From the NCBI GenBank assembly GCA_037893225.1, contig JAZGUH010000364.1:700562-764561 (forward strand): a stretch of DNA of 64,000 nucleotides, written 5' to 3'. Positions 15,045 to 28,520 of this stretch are shown piece after piece (within the stretch, counting starts at the first letter, position 1; every line of letters starts with the position of its first letter). Below the pieces are notes generated by a model. The model was given only the letters and a program-made list of their open reading frames with translations, was not told the origin of the DNA and did no database searches. The position numbers and the translations under genes were made by a program. Origin of the DNA: Hippasteria phrygiana (taxonomy: Eukaryota > Echinodermata > Asteroidea > Valvatida > Goniasteridae).

Positions 15045-15974
15045 GGATACGACTTTATATAGATTTGAATACATTTTCACAGTGAACAAAGAAACTGGCT
15101 GGAGCGGGATTGGAACCTGCGACCTCCGCGTTACCGTACCGCCGCTCTACCAACTGAGCTATCTTGGCCTATGTTGGCGGTCTCCCAAATTGTCATTGTC
15201 TTTGTTCGGGAGGGCGCTAGTCAGAAGTCATGAACCCAGAATGCTGTATAGCCAGGGATCACACCAAATTTTACGATACAACCTGGGAAGCGACATTGTG
15301 GGGATCACTCATTGAGGATACGACTTTATATAGATTTGAATACATTTTCACAGTGAACAAAGAAACTGGCTGGAGCGGGATTCGAACCTGCGACCTCCGG
15401 GTTCCTTACCGGCGCTCTACCAACTGAGCTATCTTGCCCTATGTCGGCGGTCTCCCAAATTGTCAGTATCTTTGTTCGGGTGGGCGCTAGTCAGAAGTCA
15501 TAAACCCAGAATGCTGTATAGCCAGGGATCACACCCAATTTTACGATACAACCTGGGAAGCGACATTGTGGGAATCACTCAATGAGGATACGACTTTTTA
15601 ACTTATTATTCGTCAATCCACAAGGAAAGCTGACTAGGTAAATTTGAATACAATTTTCACAGTGAACAAAGAAACTGGCAGGAGCGGAATTCGAACTTGC
15701 GACCTCCAAATTACCGCACGGGCGGTCTACCAACTGAGCTATCTTGCCCTATATTGGCGGTCTCCCAAATTGTCATTGTCTTTGTTCGGGTTGCCGCTAG
15801 TCAGAAGTCATAAACCCAGAATGCTGTATAGCCAGGGATCACACCCAATTTTACGATACAACCTGGGAAGCGACATTGTGGGGATCACTCATTGAGGATA
15901 CGACTTTTTAACTTATTATTCGTCAGTCCACAAGGAAAGCTGACTAGGTAAATTTGAATACAATTTTCACAGTG

Positions 15975-15984
15975 AAAAAAAAAA
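15975..15984 (-). terminator. Possible Pol III terminator (T10)
   Basis: The longest T run behind a head in this array: ten A on the plus strand, ending 2 nt before the tRNA-like segment at 15987-16058. It would be a strong Pol III stop if that head is transcribed. That head has a TAC for GAC change in the region before the T stem. Confidence 0.4.
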
Positions 15985-18282
15985 CTGGCAGGAGCGGGAT
16001 TCGAACTTGCTACCTCCGAGTTACCGCACGGGCGCTCTACCAACTGAGCTATCTTGCCCTATGTTTTTCGGTCTTCCAAATTGTCATTGTCTTTGTTCGG
16101 GTGGGCGCTAGTCAGAAGTCATCAACCCAGAATGCTGTATAGCCAGGGATCACACCCAATTTTACGATACAACATGGGAAGCGACATTGTAGGAATCACT
16201 CAATGAGTGATACGACTTTTTAACTTATTATTCGTCAATCCACAAGGAAAGCTGACTAGGTAAATTTGAATACAATTTTCACAGTGAACAAAGAAACTGG
16301 TAGGAGCGGGATTCGAACCTGCGACTTCCGCGTTACCGTACCGGCGCTCTACCAACTGAGCTATCTTGGACTATGTTGGCGGTCTCCCAAATTGTCATTG
16401 TCTTTGTTCGGGTGGGCGCTAGTCAGAAGTCATGAACCCAGAATGCTGTATAGCCAGGGATGACACCCAATTTTACGATACAAACTGGGAAGCGACATTG
16501 TGGGGATCACTCATTGAGGATACGACTTTATATAAATTTGAATACATTTTCACAGTGAACAAAGAAACTGACTGGAGCGGGATTCGAACCTGCGACATCC
16601 GGGTTACCGTACCAGCGCTCTACCAACTGAGCTATCTTGCCCTATATTGGCGGTCTCCCAAATTGTCATTGTCTTTGTTCGGGTTGGCGCTAGTCAGAAG
16701 TGATGAACCCAGAATGCTGTATAGCCAGGGATCACACCCAATTTTACGATACAACCTGGGAAGCGACATTGTGGGGATCACTGATTGAGGATACGACTTT
16801 ATATAGATTTGAATACATTTTCACGGTGAACAAAGAAACTGGCTGGAGCGGGATTGGAACCTGCGAAATCCGCGTTACCGTACCGCCGCTCTACCAACTG
16901 AGCTATCTTGGCCTATGTTGGCGGTCTCCCAAATTGCCATTGTCTTTGTTCGGGTGGGCGCTAGTCAGAAGTCATGAACCCAGAATGCTGTATAGCCAGG
17001 GATCACACCAAATTTGACGATACAACCTGGAAAGCGACATTGTGGGGATCACTCATTGAGGATACGACTTTATATAGATTTGAATACATTTTCACAGTGA
17101 ACAAAGAAACTGGCTGGAGCGGGATTCGAACCTGCGACCTCCGGGTTCCTTACCGGCGCTCTACCAACTGAGCTATCTTGCCCTATGTCGGCGGTCTCCC
17201 AAATTGTCAGTATCTTTGTTCGGGTGGGCGCTAGTCAGAAGTCATAAACCCAGAATGCTGTATAGCCAGGGATCAAACCCAATTTTACGATACAACCTGG
17301 GAAGCGACATTGTGGGAATCACTCAATGAGGATACGACTTTTTAACTTATTATTCGTCAATCCACAAGGAAAGCTGACTAGGTAAATTTGAATACAATTT
17401 TCACAGTGAACAAAGAAACTGGCAGGAGCGGAATTCGAACTTGCGACCTCCAAATTACCGCACGGGCGGTCTACCAACTGAGCTATCTTGCCCTATATTG
17501 GCGGTCTCCCAAATTGTCATTGTCTTTGTTCGGGTTGGCGCTAGTCAGAAGTCATAAACCCAGAATGCTGTATAGCCGGGGATCACACCCAATTTTACGA
17601 TACAACCTGGGAAGCGACATTGTGGGGATCACTCATTGAGGATACGACTTTATATAAATTTGAATACATTTTCACAGTGAACAAAGAAACTGGCTGGAGC
17701 GGGATTCGAACATGCGACCTCCGAGTTACCGCACGGGCGCTCAACCAACTGAGCTATCTTGCCCTATGTTGGCGGTCTTCCAAATTGTCATTGTCTTTGT
17801 TCGGATGGGCGCTAGTCAGAAGTCATAAACCCAGAATGCTGTATAGCCAGGGATCACACCCAATTTTACGATACAACCTGGGAAGCGACATTGTGGGAAT
17901 CACTCAATGAGGATATACGACTTTTTAACTTATTATTCGTCAATCCACAAGGAAAGCTGACTAGGTAAATTTGAATACAATTTTCACAGTGAAAAAAGAA
18001 ACTGGCAGGAGCGGGATTCGAACTTGCGACCTCCGAGTTACCGCACGGGCGCTCTACCATCTGAGCTATCTTGCCCTATGTTTTTCGGTCTTCCAAATTG
18101 TCATTGTCTTTGTTCGGGTGGGCGCTAGTCAGAAGTCATCAACCCAGAATGCTGTATAGCCAGGGATCACACCCAATTTTACGATACAACATGGGAAGCG
18201 ACATTGTGGGAATCACTCAATGAGTGATACGACTTTTTAACTTATTATTCGTCAATCCACAAGGAAAGCTGACTAGGTAAAT

Positions 18283-21200
18283 TTGAATACAATTTTCACA
18301 GTGAAAAAAGAAACTGGCAGGAGCGGGATTCGAACTTGCGACCTCCAAATTACCGCACGGGCGGTCAACCAACTGAGCTATCTTGCCCTATATTGGCGGT
18401 CTCCCAAATTGTCATTGTCTTTGTTCGGGTTGCCGCTAGTCAGAAGTCATAAACCCAGAATGCTGTATAGCCAGGGATCACACCCAATTTTACGATACAA
18501 CCTGGGAAGCGACATTGTGGTGATCACTCATTGAGGATACGACTTTATATAAATTTGAATACATTTTCACAGTGAACAAAGAAACTGGCTGGAGCGGAAT
18601 TCGAACATGCGACCTCCGAGTTACCGCACGGGCGGTCTACCAACTGAGCTATCTTGCCCTATATTGGCGGTCTCCCAAATTGTCATTGTCTTTGTTCGGG
18701 TTGGCGTTAGTCAGAAGTCATAAACCCAGAATGCTGTAAAGCCAGGGATCACACCCAATTTTACGATACAACCTGGGAAGCGACATTGTGGGAATCACTC
18801 AATGAGGATACGACTTTTTAACTTATTATTCGTCAATCCACAAGGAAAGCTGACTAGGTAAATTTGAATACAATTTTCACAGTGAAAAAAGAAACTGCCA
18901 GGAGCGGGATTCGAACTTGCGACCTCCGAGTTACCGCACGGGCGCTCTACCAACTGAGCTATCTTGCCCTATGTTTTTCGGTCTTCCAAATTGTCATTGT
19001 CTTTGTTCGGGTGGGCGCTAGTCAGAAGTCATCAACCCAGAATGCTGTATAGCCAGGGATCACACCCAATTTTACGATACAACATGGGAAGCGACATTGT
19101 AGGAATCACTCAATGAGTGATACGACTTTTTAACTTATTATTCGTCAATCCACAAGGAAAGCTGACTAGGTAAGTTTGAACACAATTTTCACAGTGAACA
19201 AAGAAACTGGCAGGAGCGGGATTCGAACCTGCGACTTCCGCGTTACCGTACCGGCGCTCTACCAACTGAGCTATCTTGGACTATGTTGGCGGTCTCCCAA
19301 ATTGTCATTGTCTTTGTTCGGGTGGGCGCTAGTCAGAAGTCATGAACCCAGAATGCTGTATAGCCAGGGATGACACCCAATTTTACGATACAAACTGGGA
19401 AGCGACATTGTGGGGATCACTCATTGAGGATACGACTTTATATAAATTTGAATACATTTTCACAGTGAACAAAGAAACTGACTGGAGCGGGATTCGAACC
19501 TGCGACATCCGGGTTACCGTACCAGCGCTCTACCAACTGAGCTATCTTGCCCTATATTGGCGGTCTCCCAAATTGTCATTGTCTTTGTTCGGGTTGGCGC
19601 TAGTCAGAAGTGATGAACCCAGAATGCTGTATAGCCAGGGATCACACCCAATTTTACGATACAACCTGGGAAGCGACATTGTGGGGATCACTCATTGAGG
19701 ATACGACTTTATATAGATTTGAATACATTTTCACAGTGAACAAAGAAAGTGGCTGGAGCGGGATTGGAACCTGCGACCTCCGCGTTACCGTACCGCCGCT
19801 CTACCAACTGAGCTATCTTGGCCTATGTTGGCGGTCTCCCAAATTGTCATTGTCTTTGTTCGGGTTAGCGCTAGTCAGAAGTCATCAACCCAGAATGCTG
19901 TATAGCCAGGGATCACACCCAATTTTACGATACAACCTGGGAAGCGACATTGTGGGAATCACTCAATGAGGATACGACTTTTTAACTTATTATTCGTCAA
20001 TCCACCAGGAAAGCTGACTAGGTAAATTTGAATACAATTTTCACAGTGAAAAAAGAAACTGGCAGGAGCGGGATTCGAACTTGCGACCTCCGAGTTACCG
20101 TACCGGCGCTCTACTAACTGAGCTATCTCGGACTATGTTGGCGGTCTCCCAAATTGTCATTGTCTTTGTTCGGGTGGGCGCTAGTCAGAAGTCATGAACC
20201 CAGAATGCTGTATAGCCAGGGATGACACCCAATTTTACGATACAAACTGGGAAGCGACATTGTGGGGATCACTCATTGAGGATACGACTTTATATAAATT
20301 TGAATACATTTTCACAGTGAACAAAGAAACTGGCAGGAGCGGGATTCAAACCTGCGACCTCCGGGTTACCATACCGGCGCTCTACAAACTGAGCTATCTT
20401 GCCCTATTTTGGCGGTCTCCCAAATTTTCAGTATCTTTGTTCGGGTGGGCGCTCGTTAGAAGTCATGAACACAGAATGCCTTATAGCCAGGGATCAGACC
20501 CAATTTTACGATACAACCTAAGAAGCGACATTATGGGGATCAGTCAATGAGGATAGGACTTTTTAACTTACTATTTGTCAATCCACAAGGGAAACTGACC
20601 AGGTAAATTTAAATACATTTTCACAGTGAACAAAAAAAACTGGCAGAATGGGGATTCGAACCTGCGACCTCCGGGTTACCTTACCGGCGCTCTACCAACT
20701 GAGCTATCTTGGCCTATGTTGGCGGTCTCCCAAATTGTCATTGTCTTTGTTCGGGTTAGCGCTAGTCAGAAGTCATCAACCCAGAATGCTGTATAGCCAG
20801 GGATCACACCCAATTTTACGATACAACCTGGGAAGCGACATTGTGGGAATCACTCAATGAGGATACGACTTTTTAACTTATTATTCGTCAATCCACAAGG
20901 AAAGCTGACTAGGTAAATTTGAATACAATTTTCACAGTGAAAAAAGAAACTGGCAGGAGCGGGATTCGAACTTGCGACCTCCAAATTACCGCACGGGCGG
21001 TCAACCAACTGAGCTATCTTGCCCTATATTGGCGGTCTCCCAAATTGTCATTGTCTTTGTTCGGGTTGCCGCTAGTCAGAAGTCATCAACCCAGAATGCT
21101 GTATAGCCAGGGATCACACCCAATTTTACGATACAACCTGGGAAGCGACATTGTGGTGATCACTCATTGAGGATACGACTTTATATAAATTTGAATACAT

Positions 21201-23554
21201 TTTCACAGTGAACAAAGAAACTGGCTGGAGCGGGATTCGAACATGCGACCTCCGAGTTACCGCACGGGCGGTCTACCAACTGAGCTATCTTGCCCTATAT
21301 TGGCGGTCTCCCAAATTGTCATTGTCTTTGTTCGGGTTGGCGTTAGTCAGAAGTCATAAACCCAGAATGCTGTAAAGCCAGGGATCACACCCAATTTTAC
21401 GATACAACCTGGGAAGCGACATTGTGGGAATCACTCAATGAGGATACGACTTTTTAACTTATTATTCGTCAATCCACAAGGAAAGCTGACTAGGTAAATT
21501 TGAATACAATTTTCACAGTGAAAAAAGAAACTGCCAGGAGCGGGATTCGAACTTGCGACCTCCGAGTTACCGCACGGGCGCTCTACCAACTGAGCTATCT
21601 TGCCCTATGTTTTTCGGTCTTCCAAATTGTCATTGTCTTTGTTCGGGTGGGCGCTAGTCAGAAGTCATCAACCCAGAATGCTGTATAGCCAGGGATCACA
21701 CCCAATTTTACGATACAACATGGGAAGCGACATTGTAGGAATCACTCAATGAGTGATACGACTTTTTAACTTATTATTCGTCAATCCACAAGGAAAGCTG
21801 ACTAGGTAAGTTCGAATACAATTTTCACAGTGAACAAAGAAACTGGCAGGAGCGGGATTCGAACCTGCGACTTCCGCGTTACCGTACCGGCGCTCTACCA
21901 ACTGAGCTATCTTGGACTATGTTGGCGGTCTCCCAAATTGTCATTGTCTTTGTTCGGGTGGGCGCTAGTCAGAAGTCATGAACCCAGAATGCTGTATAGC
22001 CAGGGATGACACCCAATTTTACGATACAAACTGGGAAGCGACATTGTGGGGATCACTCATTGAGGATACGACTTTATATAAATTTGAATACATTTTCACA
22101 GTGAACAAAGAAACTGACTGGAGCGGGATTCGAACCTGCGACATCCGGGTTACCGTACCAGCGCTCTACCAACTGAGCTATCTTGCCCTATATTGGCGGT
22201 CTCCCAAATTGTCATTGTCTTTGTTCGGGTTGGCGCTAGTCAGAAGTGATGAACCCAGAATGCTGTATAGCCAGGGATCACACCCAATTTTACGATACAA
22301 CCTGGGAAGCGACATTGTGGGGATCACTCATTGAGGATACGACTTTATATAGATTTGAATACATTTTCACAGTGAACAAAGAAAGTGGCTGGAGCGGGAT
22401 TGGAACCTGCGACCTCCGCGTTACCGTACCGCCGCTCTACCAACTGAGCTATCTTGGCCTATGTTGGCGGTCTCCCAAATTGTCATTGTCTTTGTTCGGG
22501 TTAGCGCTAGTCAGAAGTCATCAACCCAGAATGCTGTATAGCCAGGGATCACACCCAATTTTACGATACAACCTGGGAAGCGACATTGTGGGAATCACTC
22601 AATGAGGATACGACTTTTTAACTTATTATTCGTCAATCCACCAGGAAAGCTGACTAGGTAAATTTGAATACAATTTTCACAGTGAAAAAAGAAACTGGCA
22701 GGAGCGGGATTCGAACTTGCGACCTCCGAGTTACCGTACCGGCGCTCTACTAACTGAGCTATCTTGGACTATGTTGGCGGTCTCCCAAATTGTCATTGTC
22801 TTTGTTCGGGTGGGCGCTAGTCAGAAGTCATGAACCCAGAATGCTGTATAGCCAGGGATGACACCCAATTTTACGATACAAACTGGGAAGCGACATTGTG
22901 GGGATCACTCATTGAGGATACGACTTTATATAAATTTGAATACATTTTCACAGTGAACAAAGAAACTGGCAGGAGCGGGATTCAAACCTGCGACCTCCGG
23001 GTTACCATACCGGCGCTCTACAAACTGAGCTATCTTGCCCTATTTTGGCGGTCTCCCAAATTTTCAGTATCTTTGTTCGGGTGGGCGCTCGTTAGAAGTC
23101 ATGAACCCAGAATGCCTTATAGCCAGGGATCAGACCCAATTTTACGATACAACCTAAGAAGCGACATTATGGGGATCAGTCAATGAGGATAGGACTTTTT
23201 AACTTACTATTTGTCAATCCACAAGGGAAACTGACCAGGTAAATTTAAATACATTTTCACAGTGAACAAAAAAAACTGGCAGAATGGGGATTCGAACCTG
23301 CGACCTCCGGGTTACCTTACCGGCGCTCTACCAACTGAGCTATCTTGGCCTATGTTGGCGGTCTCCCAAATTGTCATTGTCTTTGTTCGGGTTAGCGCTA
23401 GTCAGAAGTCATCAACCCAGAATGCTGTATAGCCAGGGATCACACCCAATTTTACGATACAACCTGGGAAGCGACATTGTGGGAATCACTCAATGAGGAT
23501 ACGACTTTTTAACTTATTATTCGTCAATCCACAAGGAAAGCTGACTAGGTAAAT
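18283..23554. repeat. Higher-order repeat, two copies of 2636 bp
   Basis: Landmarks at 18283, 18864, 19342, 19610, 20194 and 20648 recur exactly 2636 bp later. Shared singletons include GCTGTAAAGCC (18735, 21371), GAAAGTGGCTGG (19745, 22381), TCCACCAGG (20002, 22638) and CATTGTGGTGATCAC (18512, 21148). A few private differences exist, for example GAACACAG at 20467 versus GAACCCAG at 23103. Copy border is near 20918. Confidence 0.8.
20632..20639 (-). terminator. Possible Pol III terminator (T8)
   Basis: Eight A on the plus strand (minus-strand T8) directly after a diverged head with GCAGAATGGGG in the acceptor/T region. Duplicates are at about 23268-23276, and a similar run is near 62331 in the same subfamily. 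Confidence 0.35.
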
Positions 23555-26256
23555 TTGAATACAATTTTCACAGTGAAAAAAGAAACTGGCAGGAGCGGGA
23601 TTCGAACTTGCGACCTCCGAGTTACCGTACCGGCGCTCTACTAACTGAGCTATCTTGGACTATGTTGGCGGTCTCCCAAATTGTCATTGTCTTTGTTCGG
23701 GTGGGCGCTAGTCAGAAGTCATGAACCCAGAATGCTGTATAGCCAGGGATGACACCCAATTTTACGATACAAACTGGGAAGCGACATTGTGGGGATCACT
23801 CATTGAGGATACGACTTTATATAAATTTGAATACATTTTCACAGTGAACAAAGAAACTGACTGGAGCGGGATTCGAACCTGCGACATCCGGGTTACCGTA
23901 CCAGCGCTCTACCAACTGAGCTATCTTGCCCTATATTGGCGGTCTCCCAAATTGTCATTGTCTTTGTTCGGGTTGGCGCTAGTCAGAAGTGATGAACCCA
24001 GAATGCTGTATAGCCAGGGATCACACCCAATTTTACGATACAACCTGCGAAGCGACATTGTGGGGATCACTCATTGAGGATACGACTTTATATAGATTTG
24101 AATACATTTTCACAGTGAACAAAGAAACTGGCTGGAGCGGGATTGGAACCTGCGACCTCCGCGTTACCTTACCGCCGCTCTACCAACTGAACTATCTTGG
24201 CCTATGTTGGCGGTCTCCCAAATTGTCATTGTCTTTGTTCGGGTGGGCGCTAGTCAGAAGTCATAAACCCAGAATGCTGTATAGCCAGGGTTCACACCCA
24301 ATTTTACGATACAACCTGGGAAGCGACATTGTGGGGATCACTCATTGAGGATACGACTTTATATAGATTTGAATACATTTTCACAGTGAACAAAGAAACT
24401 GGCTGGAGCGGGATTCGAACCTGCGACCTCCGGGTTCCTTACCGGCGCTCTACCAACTGAGCTATCTTGCCCTATGTCGGCGGTCTCCCAAATTGTCAGT
24501 ATCTTTGTTCGGGTGGGCGCTAGTCAGAAGTCTTAAACCCAGAATGCTGTATAGCCAGGGATCACACCCAATTTTATGATACAACCTGGGAAGCGACATT
24601 GTGGGGATCACTCATTGAGGATACGACTTTATATAGATTTGAATACATTTTCACAGTGAACAAAGAAACTGGCTGGAGCGGGATTGGAACCTGCGACCTC
24701 CGCGTTACCGTACCGCCGCTCTACCAACTGAGCTATCTTGGCCTATGTTGGCGGTCTCCCAAATTGTCATTGTCTTTGTTCGGGTGGGCGCTAGTCAGAA
24801 GTCATGAACCCAGAATGCTGTATAGCCAGGGATCACACCCAATTTTAGGATACAACCTGGGAAGCGACATTGTGGGAATCACTCAATGAGGATACGACTT
24901 TTTAACTTATTATTCGTCAATCCACAAGGAAAGCGACATTGTGGGAATCACTCAATGAGGATACGACTTTTTAACTTATTATTCATCAATCCACAAGCAA
25001 AGCTGACTAGGTAAATTTGAATACAATTTTCACACTGAACAAAGAAACTGGCTAGAGCGGGATTCGAACTTGCGACCTCCGGGTTACCGTACCGGCGCTC
25101 TACCAACTGAGCAAGCTTGCCCTATTATTGGCGGTCTCCCAAATTGTCATTGTCTTTGTTCGGCTGGGCGCTAGTCAGAAGTCATGAACCCAGAATGCTG
25201 TATAGCCAGGGATCACACCCAATTTTACGATACAACCTGGGAAGCGACATTACGGGGATCACTCAATGAGGATACGACTTTTTAACTTGCAATTCGTCAA
25301 ACAATCCGCAAGGGAAACTGACTAGGTAAATTTGAATACAATTTTCACAGTGAACAAAGAAACTGGCTGGAGCGGGATTCGAACATGCGACTTCCGCGTT
25401 ACCGTACCGGCGCTCTACCAACTGAGCTATCTTGCCCTATGTTGGCGGTCTTCCAAATTGTCATTGTCTTTGTTCGGGTGGGCGCTAGTCAGAAGTCATG
25501 AACCCAGAATGCTGTATAGCCAGGGATCACACCCAATTTTAGGATACAACCTGGGAAGCGACATTGTGGGAATCACTCAATGAGGATACGACTTTTTAAC
25601 TTATTATTCATCAATCCACAAGGAAAGCTGACTAGGTAAATTTGAATACAATTTTCACAGTGAACAAAGAAACTGGCAGGAGCGGGATTCGAACCTGCGA
25701 CTTCCGCGTTACCGTACCGGCCGCTCTACCAACTGAGCTATCTTGGCCTATGTTGGCGGTCTCCCAAATTGTCATTGTCTTTGTTCGGGTGGGCGCTAGT
25801 CAGAAGTCATGAACCCAGAATGCTGTATAGCCAGGGATCACACCCAATTTTACGATACAAACTGGGAAGCGACATTGTGGGGGATCACTCATTGAGGATA
25901 CGACTTTATATAAATTTGAATATATTTTCACAGTGAACAAAGAAACTGACTGTAGCGGGATTCGAACCTGCGACTTCCAGGTTCCTTACCGGCGCTCTAC
26001 CAACTGAGCTATCTTGCCCTATGTCGGCGGTCTCCCAAATTGTCAGTATCTTTGTTAGGGTGGGCGCTAGTCAGAAGTCATAAACCCAGAATGCTGTATA
26101 GCCAGGGATCACACCCAATTTTACGATACAACCTGGGAAGCGATATTGTGGGAATCACTCAATGAGGATACGACTTTTTAACTTATTATTCGTCAATCCA
26201 CAAGGAAAGCTGACTAGGTAAATTTGAATACAATTTTCACAGTGAACAAAGAAACT

Positions 26257-26328
26257 GGCAGGAGCGGGATTCGAACTTGCGACCTCCGAGTTACCGCACG
26301 GGCGCTCTACCAACTGAGCTATCCTGCC
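26257..26328 (-). tRNA. tRNA-like head with perfect acceptor stem (probable pseudogene)
   Basis: Read on the minus strand this is a 72-nt class I tRNA-like sequence. The acceptor stem GGCAGGA/TCCTGCC pairs 7 of 7, the D stem GCTC/GAGC pairs 4 of 4, the D loop is AGTTGGTA, and box A and box B are intact. The anticodon stem (CCCGT against CTCGG) and T stem (GCAAG against CTCGAAT-side CCCGC) each have mismatches, and position 33 is C instead of the invariant U. It is probably not a working tRNA. The same subfamily recurs at 28840, 31088, 31708, 33331, 35850 and 36160 (TATCCTGCC form). Confidence 0.5.
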
Positions 26329-28314
26329 CTATATTGGCGGTCTCCCAAATTGCCATTGTCTTTGTTCGGGTTGGCGCTAGTCAGAAGTCATGAATCCAGA
26401 ATGCTGTATAGCCAGGGATCACACCCAATTTTACGATACAACATGGGAAGCGACATTGTGGGGATCACTCAATGAGGATACGACTTTTTAACTTATTATT
26501 CATCAATCCACAAGGAAAGCTGACTAGGTAAATTTGAATACAATTTTCACAGTGAACAAAGAAACTGGCAGGAGCGGGATTCGAACCTGCGCCCTCCGAG
26601 TTACCACACGGGCGCTCTACCAACTGAGCTATCTTGCCCTATGTTGGCGGTCTTCCCAATTGTCATTGTCTTTGTTCGGGTGGGCGCTAGTTAGAAGTCA
26701 TAAACCCAGAATGCTGTATAGCCAGGGATCACACCCAATTTTACGATACAACCTGGGAAGCGATATTGTGGGAATCACTCAATGAGGATACGACTTTTTA
26801 ACTTATTATTCGTCAATCCACAAGGAAAGCTGACTAGGTAAATTTGAATACAATTTTCACAGTGAACAAAGAAACTGGCAGGAGCGGGATTCGAACTTGC
26901 GACCTCCGAGTTACCGCAGGGGCGCTCTACCAACTGAGCTATCCTGCCCTATATTGGCGGTCTCCCAAATTGCCATTGTCTTTGTTCGGGTTGGCGCTAG
27001 TCAGAAGTCATCAATCCAGAATGCTGTATAGCCAGGGATCACACCCAATGTTACGATACAGTGTGGGACATTGTGGGGATCACTCAATGAGGATACGACT
27101 TTTTAACCTATTATTCGTCAATCCACAAGGGAAGCTGACTAGGTACATTTGAATTCAATTTTCACAGTGAACAAAGAAACTGCCTGGATCGGGATTCGAA
27201 CCTGCGACCTCCGGGTTACCGTACCGGCGCTCTACCAACTGAGCTATCTTGCCCTATATTGGCGGTCTCCCAAATTGTCATTGTCTTTGTTCGGGTTGGC
27301 GCTAGTCAGAAGTCATGAACCCAGAATGCTGTATAGCCAGGGATCACACCCAATTTTACGATACAACCTGGTAAGCGACATTGTGGGGATCTCTCAATGA
27401 GGATACGACTTTTTAACTTATTATTCGTCAATCCACAAGGAAAGCTGACTAGGTACATTTGAATTCAATTTTCACAGTGAACAAAGAAACTGGCTGGAGC
27501 GGGATTCGAACCTGCGACCTCCGGTATACCGTACCGGCGCTCAACCAACTGAGCTATCTTGCCCTATGTCGGCGGTCTCCCAAATTGTCATTGTCTTTGT
27601 TCAGGTGGGCGCTAGTCAGAAGTCATGAACCCAGAATGCCGTATAGCCAGGGATCACACCCAATTTTACGATACAACCTGGGAAGCGACATTGTGGGGAT
27701 CACTCAATGAGGATACGACTTTTTAACTTGTAATTCGTCAAACAATCCACAAGGGAAACTGACTAGGTAAATTTGAATACAATTTTCACAGTGAACAAAG
27801 AAACTGGCTAGAGCGGGATTCGAACCTGCGACTTCCGCGTTACCGTACCGGCGCTTTACCAACTGAGCTATCTTGCCCTATGTTGGCGGTCTCCCAAATT
27901 GTCATTGTCTTTGTTCGGGTGGGCGCTAGTCAGAAGTCATGAACCCAGAATGCTGTATAGCCAGGGATATGATCACACCCAATTTTACGATACAACCTGG
28001 GAAGCGACATTGTGGGGATCACTCAATGAGGATACGACTTTTTAACTTATTATTCGTCAATCCACAAGGGAAGCTGACCAGTTAAATTTGAATACAATTT
28101 TCACAGTGAACAAAGAAACTGGCTAGAGCGGGATTCGAACCTGCGACCTCCGGGTTACCGTACCGGCGCTCTACCAACTGAGCAAGCTTGCCCTATTATT
28201 GGCGGTCTCCCAAATTGTCATTGTCTTTGTTCGGCTGGGCGCTAGTCAGAAGTCATGAACCCAGAATGCTGTATAGCCAGGGATCACGCCCAATTTTACG
28301 ATACAACCTGGGAA

Positions 28315-28520
28315 GCGACATTGTGGGAATCACTCAATGAGGATACGACTTTTTAACTTATTATTCGTCAATCCACAAGGAAAGCGACATTGTGGGAATC
28401 ACTCAATGAGGATACGACTTTTTAACTTATTATTCATCAATCCACAAGGAAAGCGACATTGTGGGGATCACTCATTGAGGATACGACTTTATATAAATTT
28501 GAATATATTTTCACAGTGAA
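28315..28520. repeat. Triplicated 69-bp partial body segment
   Basis: GCGACATTGTGGG starts at 28315, 28384 and 28453, so the segment from there through CAATCCACAAGGAAA is present three times in one unit. Two-copy versions begin at 24864/24933, 30278/30347, 32835/32904, 35083/35152, 37602/37671, 42291/42360 and 42972/43041, always with a 69-bp step. The second copy often carries ATTCATCAATC in place of ATTCGTCAATC. The repeated AGGAAAGC/GGGAAGCG at the edges suggests slippage or unequal exchange at microhomology. Confidence 0.8.

Larger units (their letters stand above)
1..24900 (-). repeat. Tandem array, section 1: mixed 271-bp and 310-bp tRNA-derived units
   Basis: Head-to-tail units, all with the tRNA-like head reading on the minus strand. 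Successive T-arm/acceptor landmarks (GGAGCGGG) fall at 231, 540, 811, 1123, 1396, 1667, 1938, 2247 and 2518, giving alternating spacings of about 271 and about 310 bp. The long unit has an extra stretch around TTATTATTCGTCAATCC before the TTTGAATAC block; the short unit instead has TTTATATAAATTTGAATAC or TTTATATAGATTTGAATAC. Subfamilies are recognisable by diagnostic changes: GGATTGGAACC in the T arm, GTTCCTTACCGG in the anticodon arm, CCAAATTAC in the anticodon arm, and CTATGTTTTTCGG at the head/body border. They recur in a set order, so the section is a patchwork of multi-unit duplications. No inverted unit and no host gene was seen. Confidence 0.93.

Noticed and set aside
17866..18060. Minus-strand frames of 60-70 residues (for example MVERPCGNSEVASSNPAPA)
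   Set aside because: Sense reading of the tRNA-like head; a familiar type of spurious tRNA-derived peptide.
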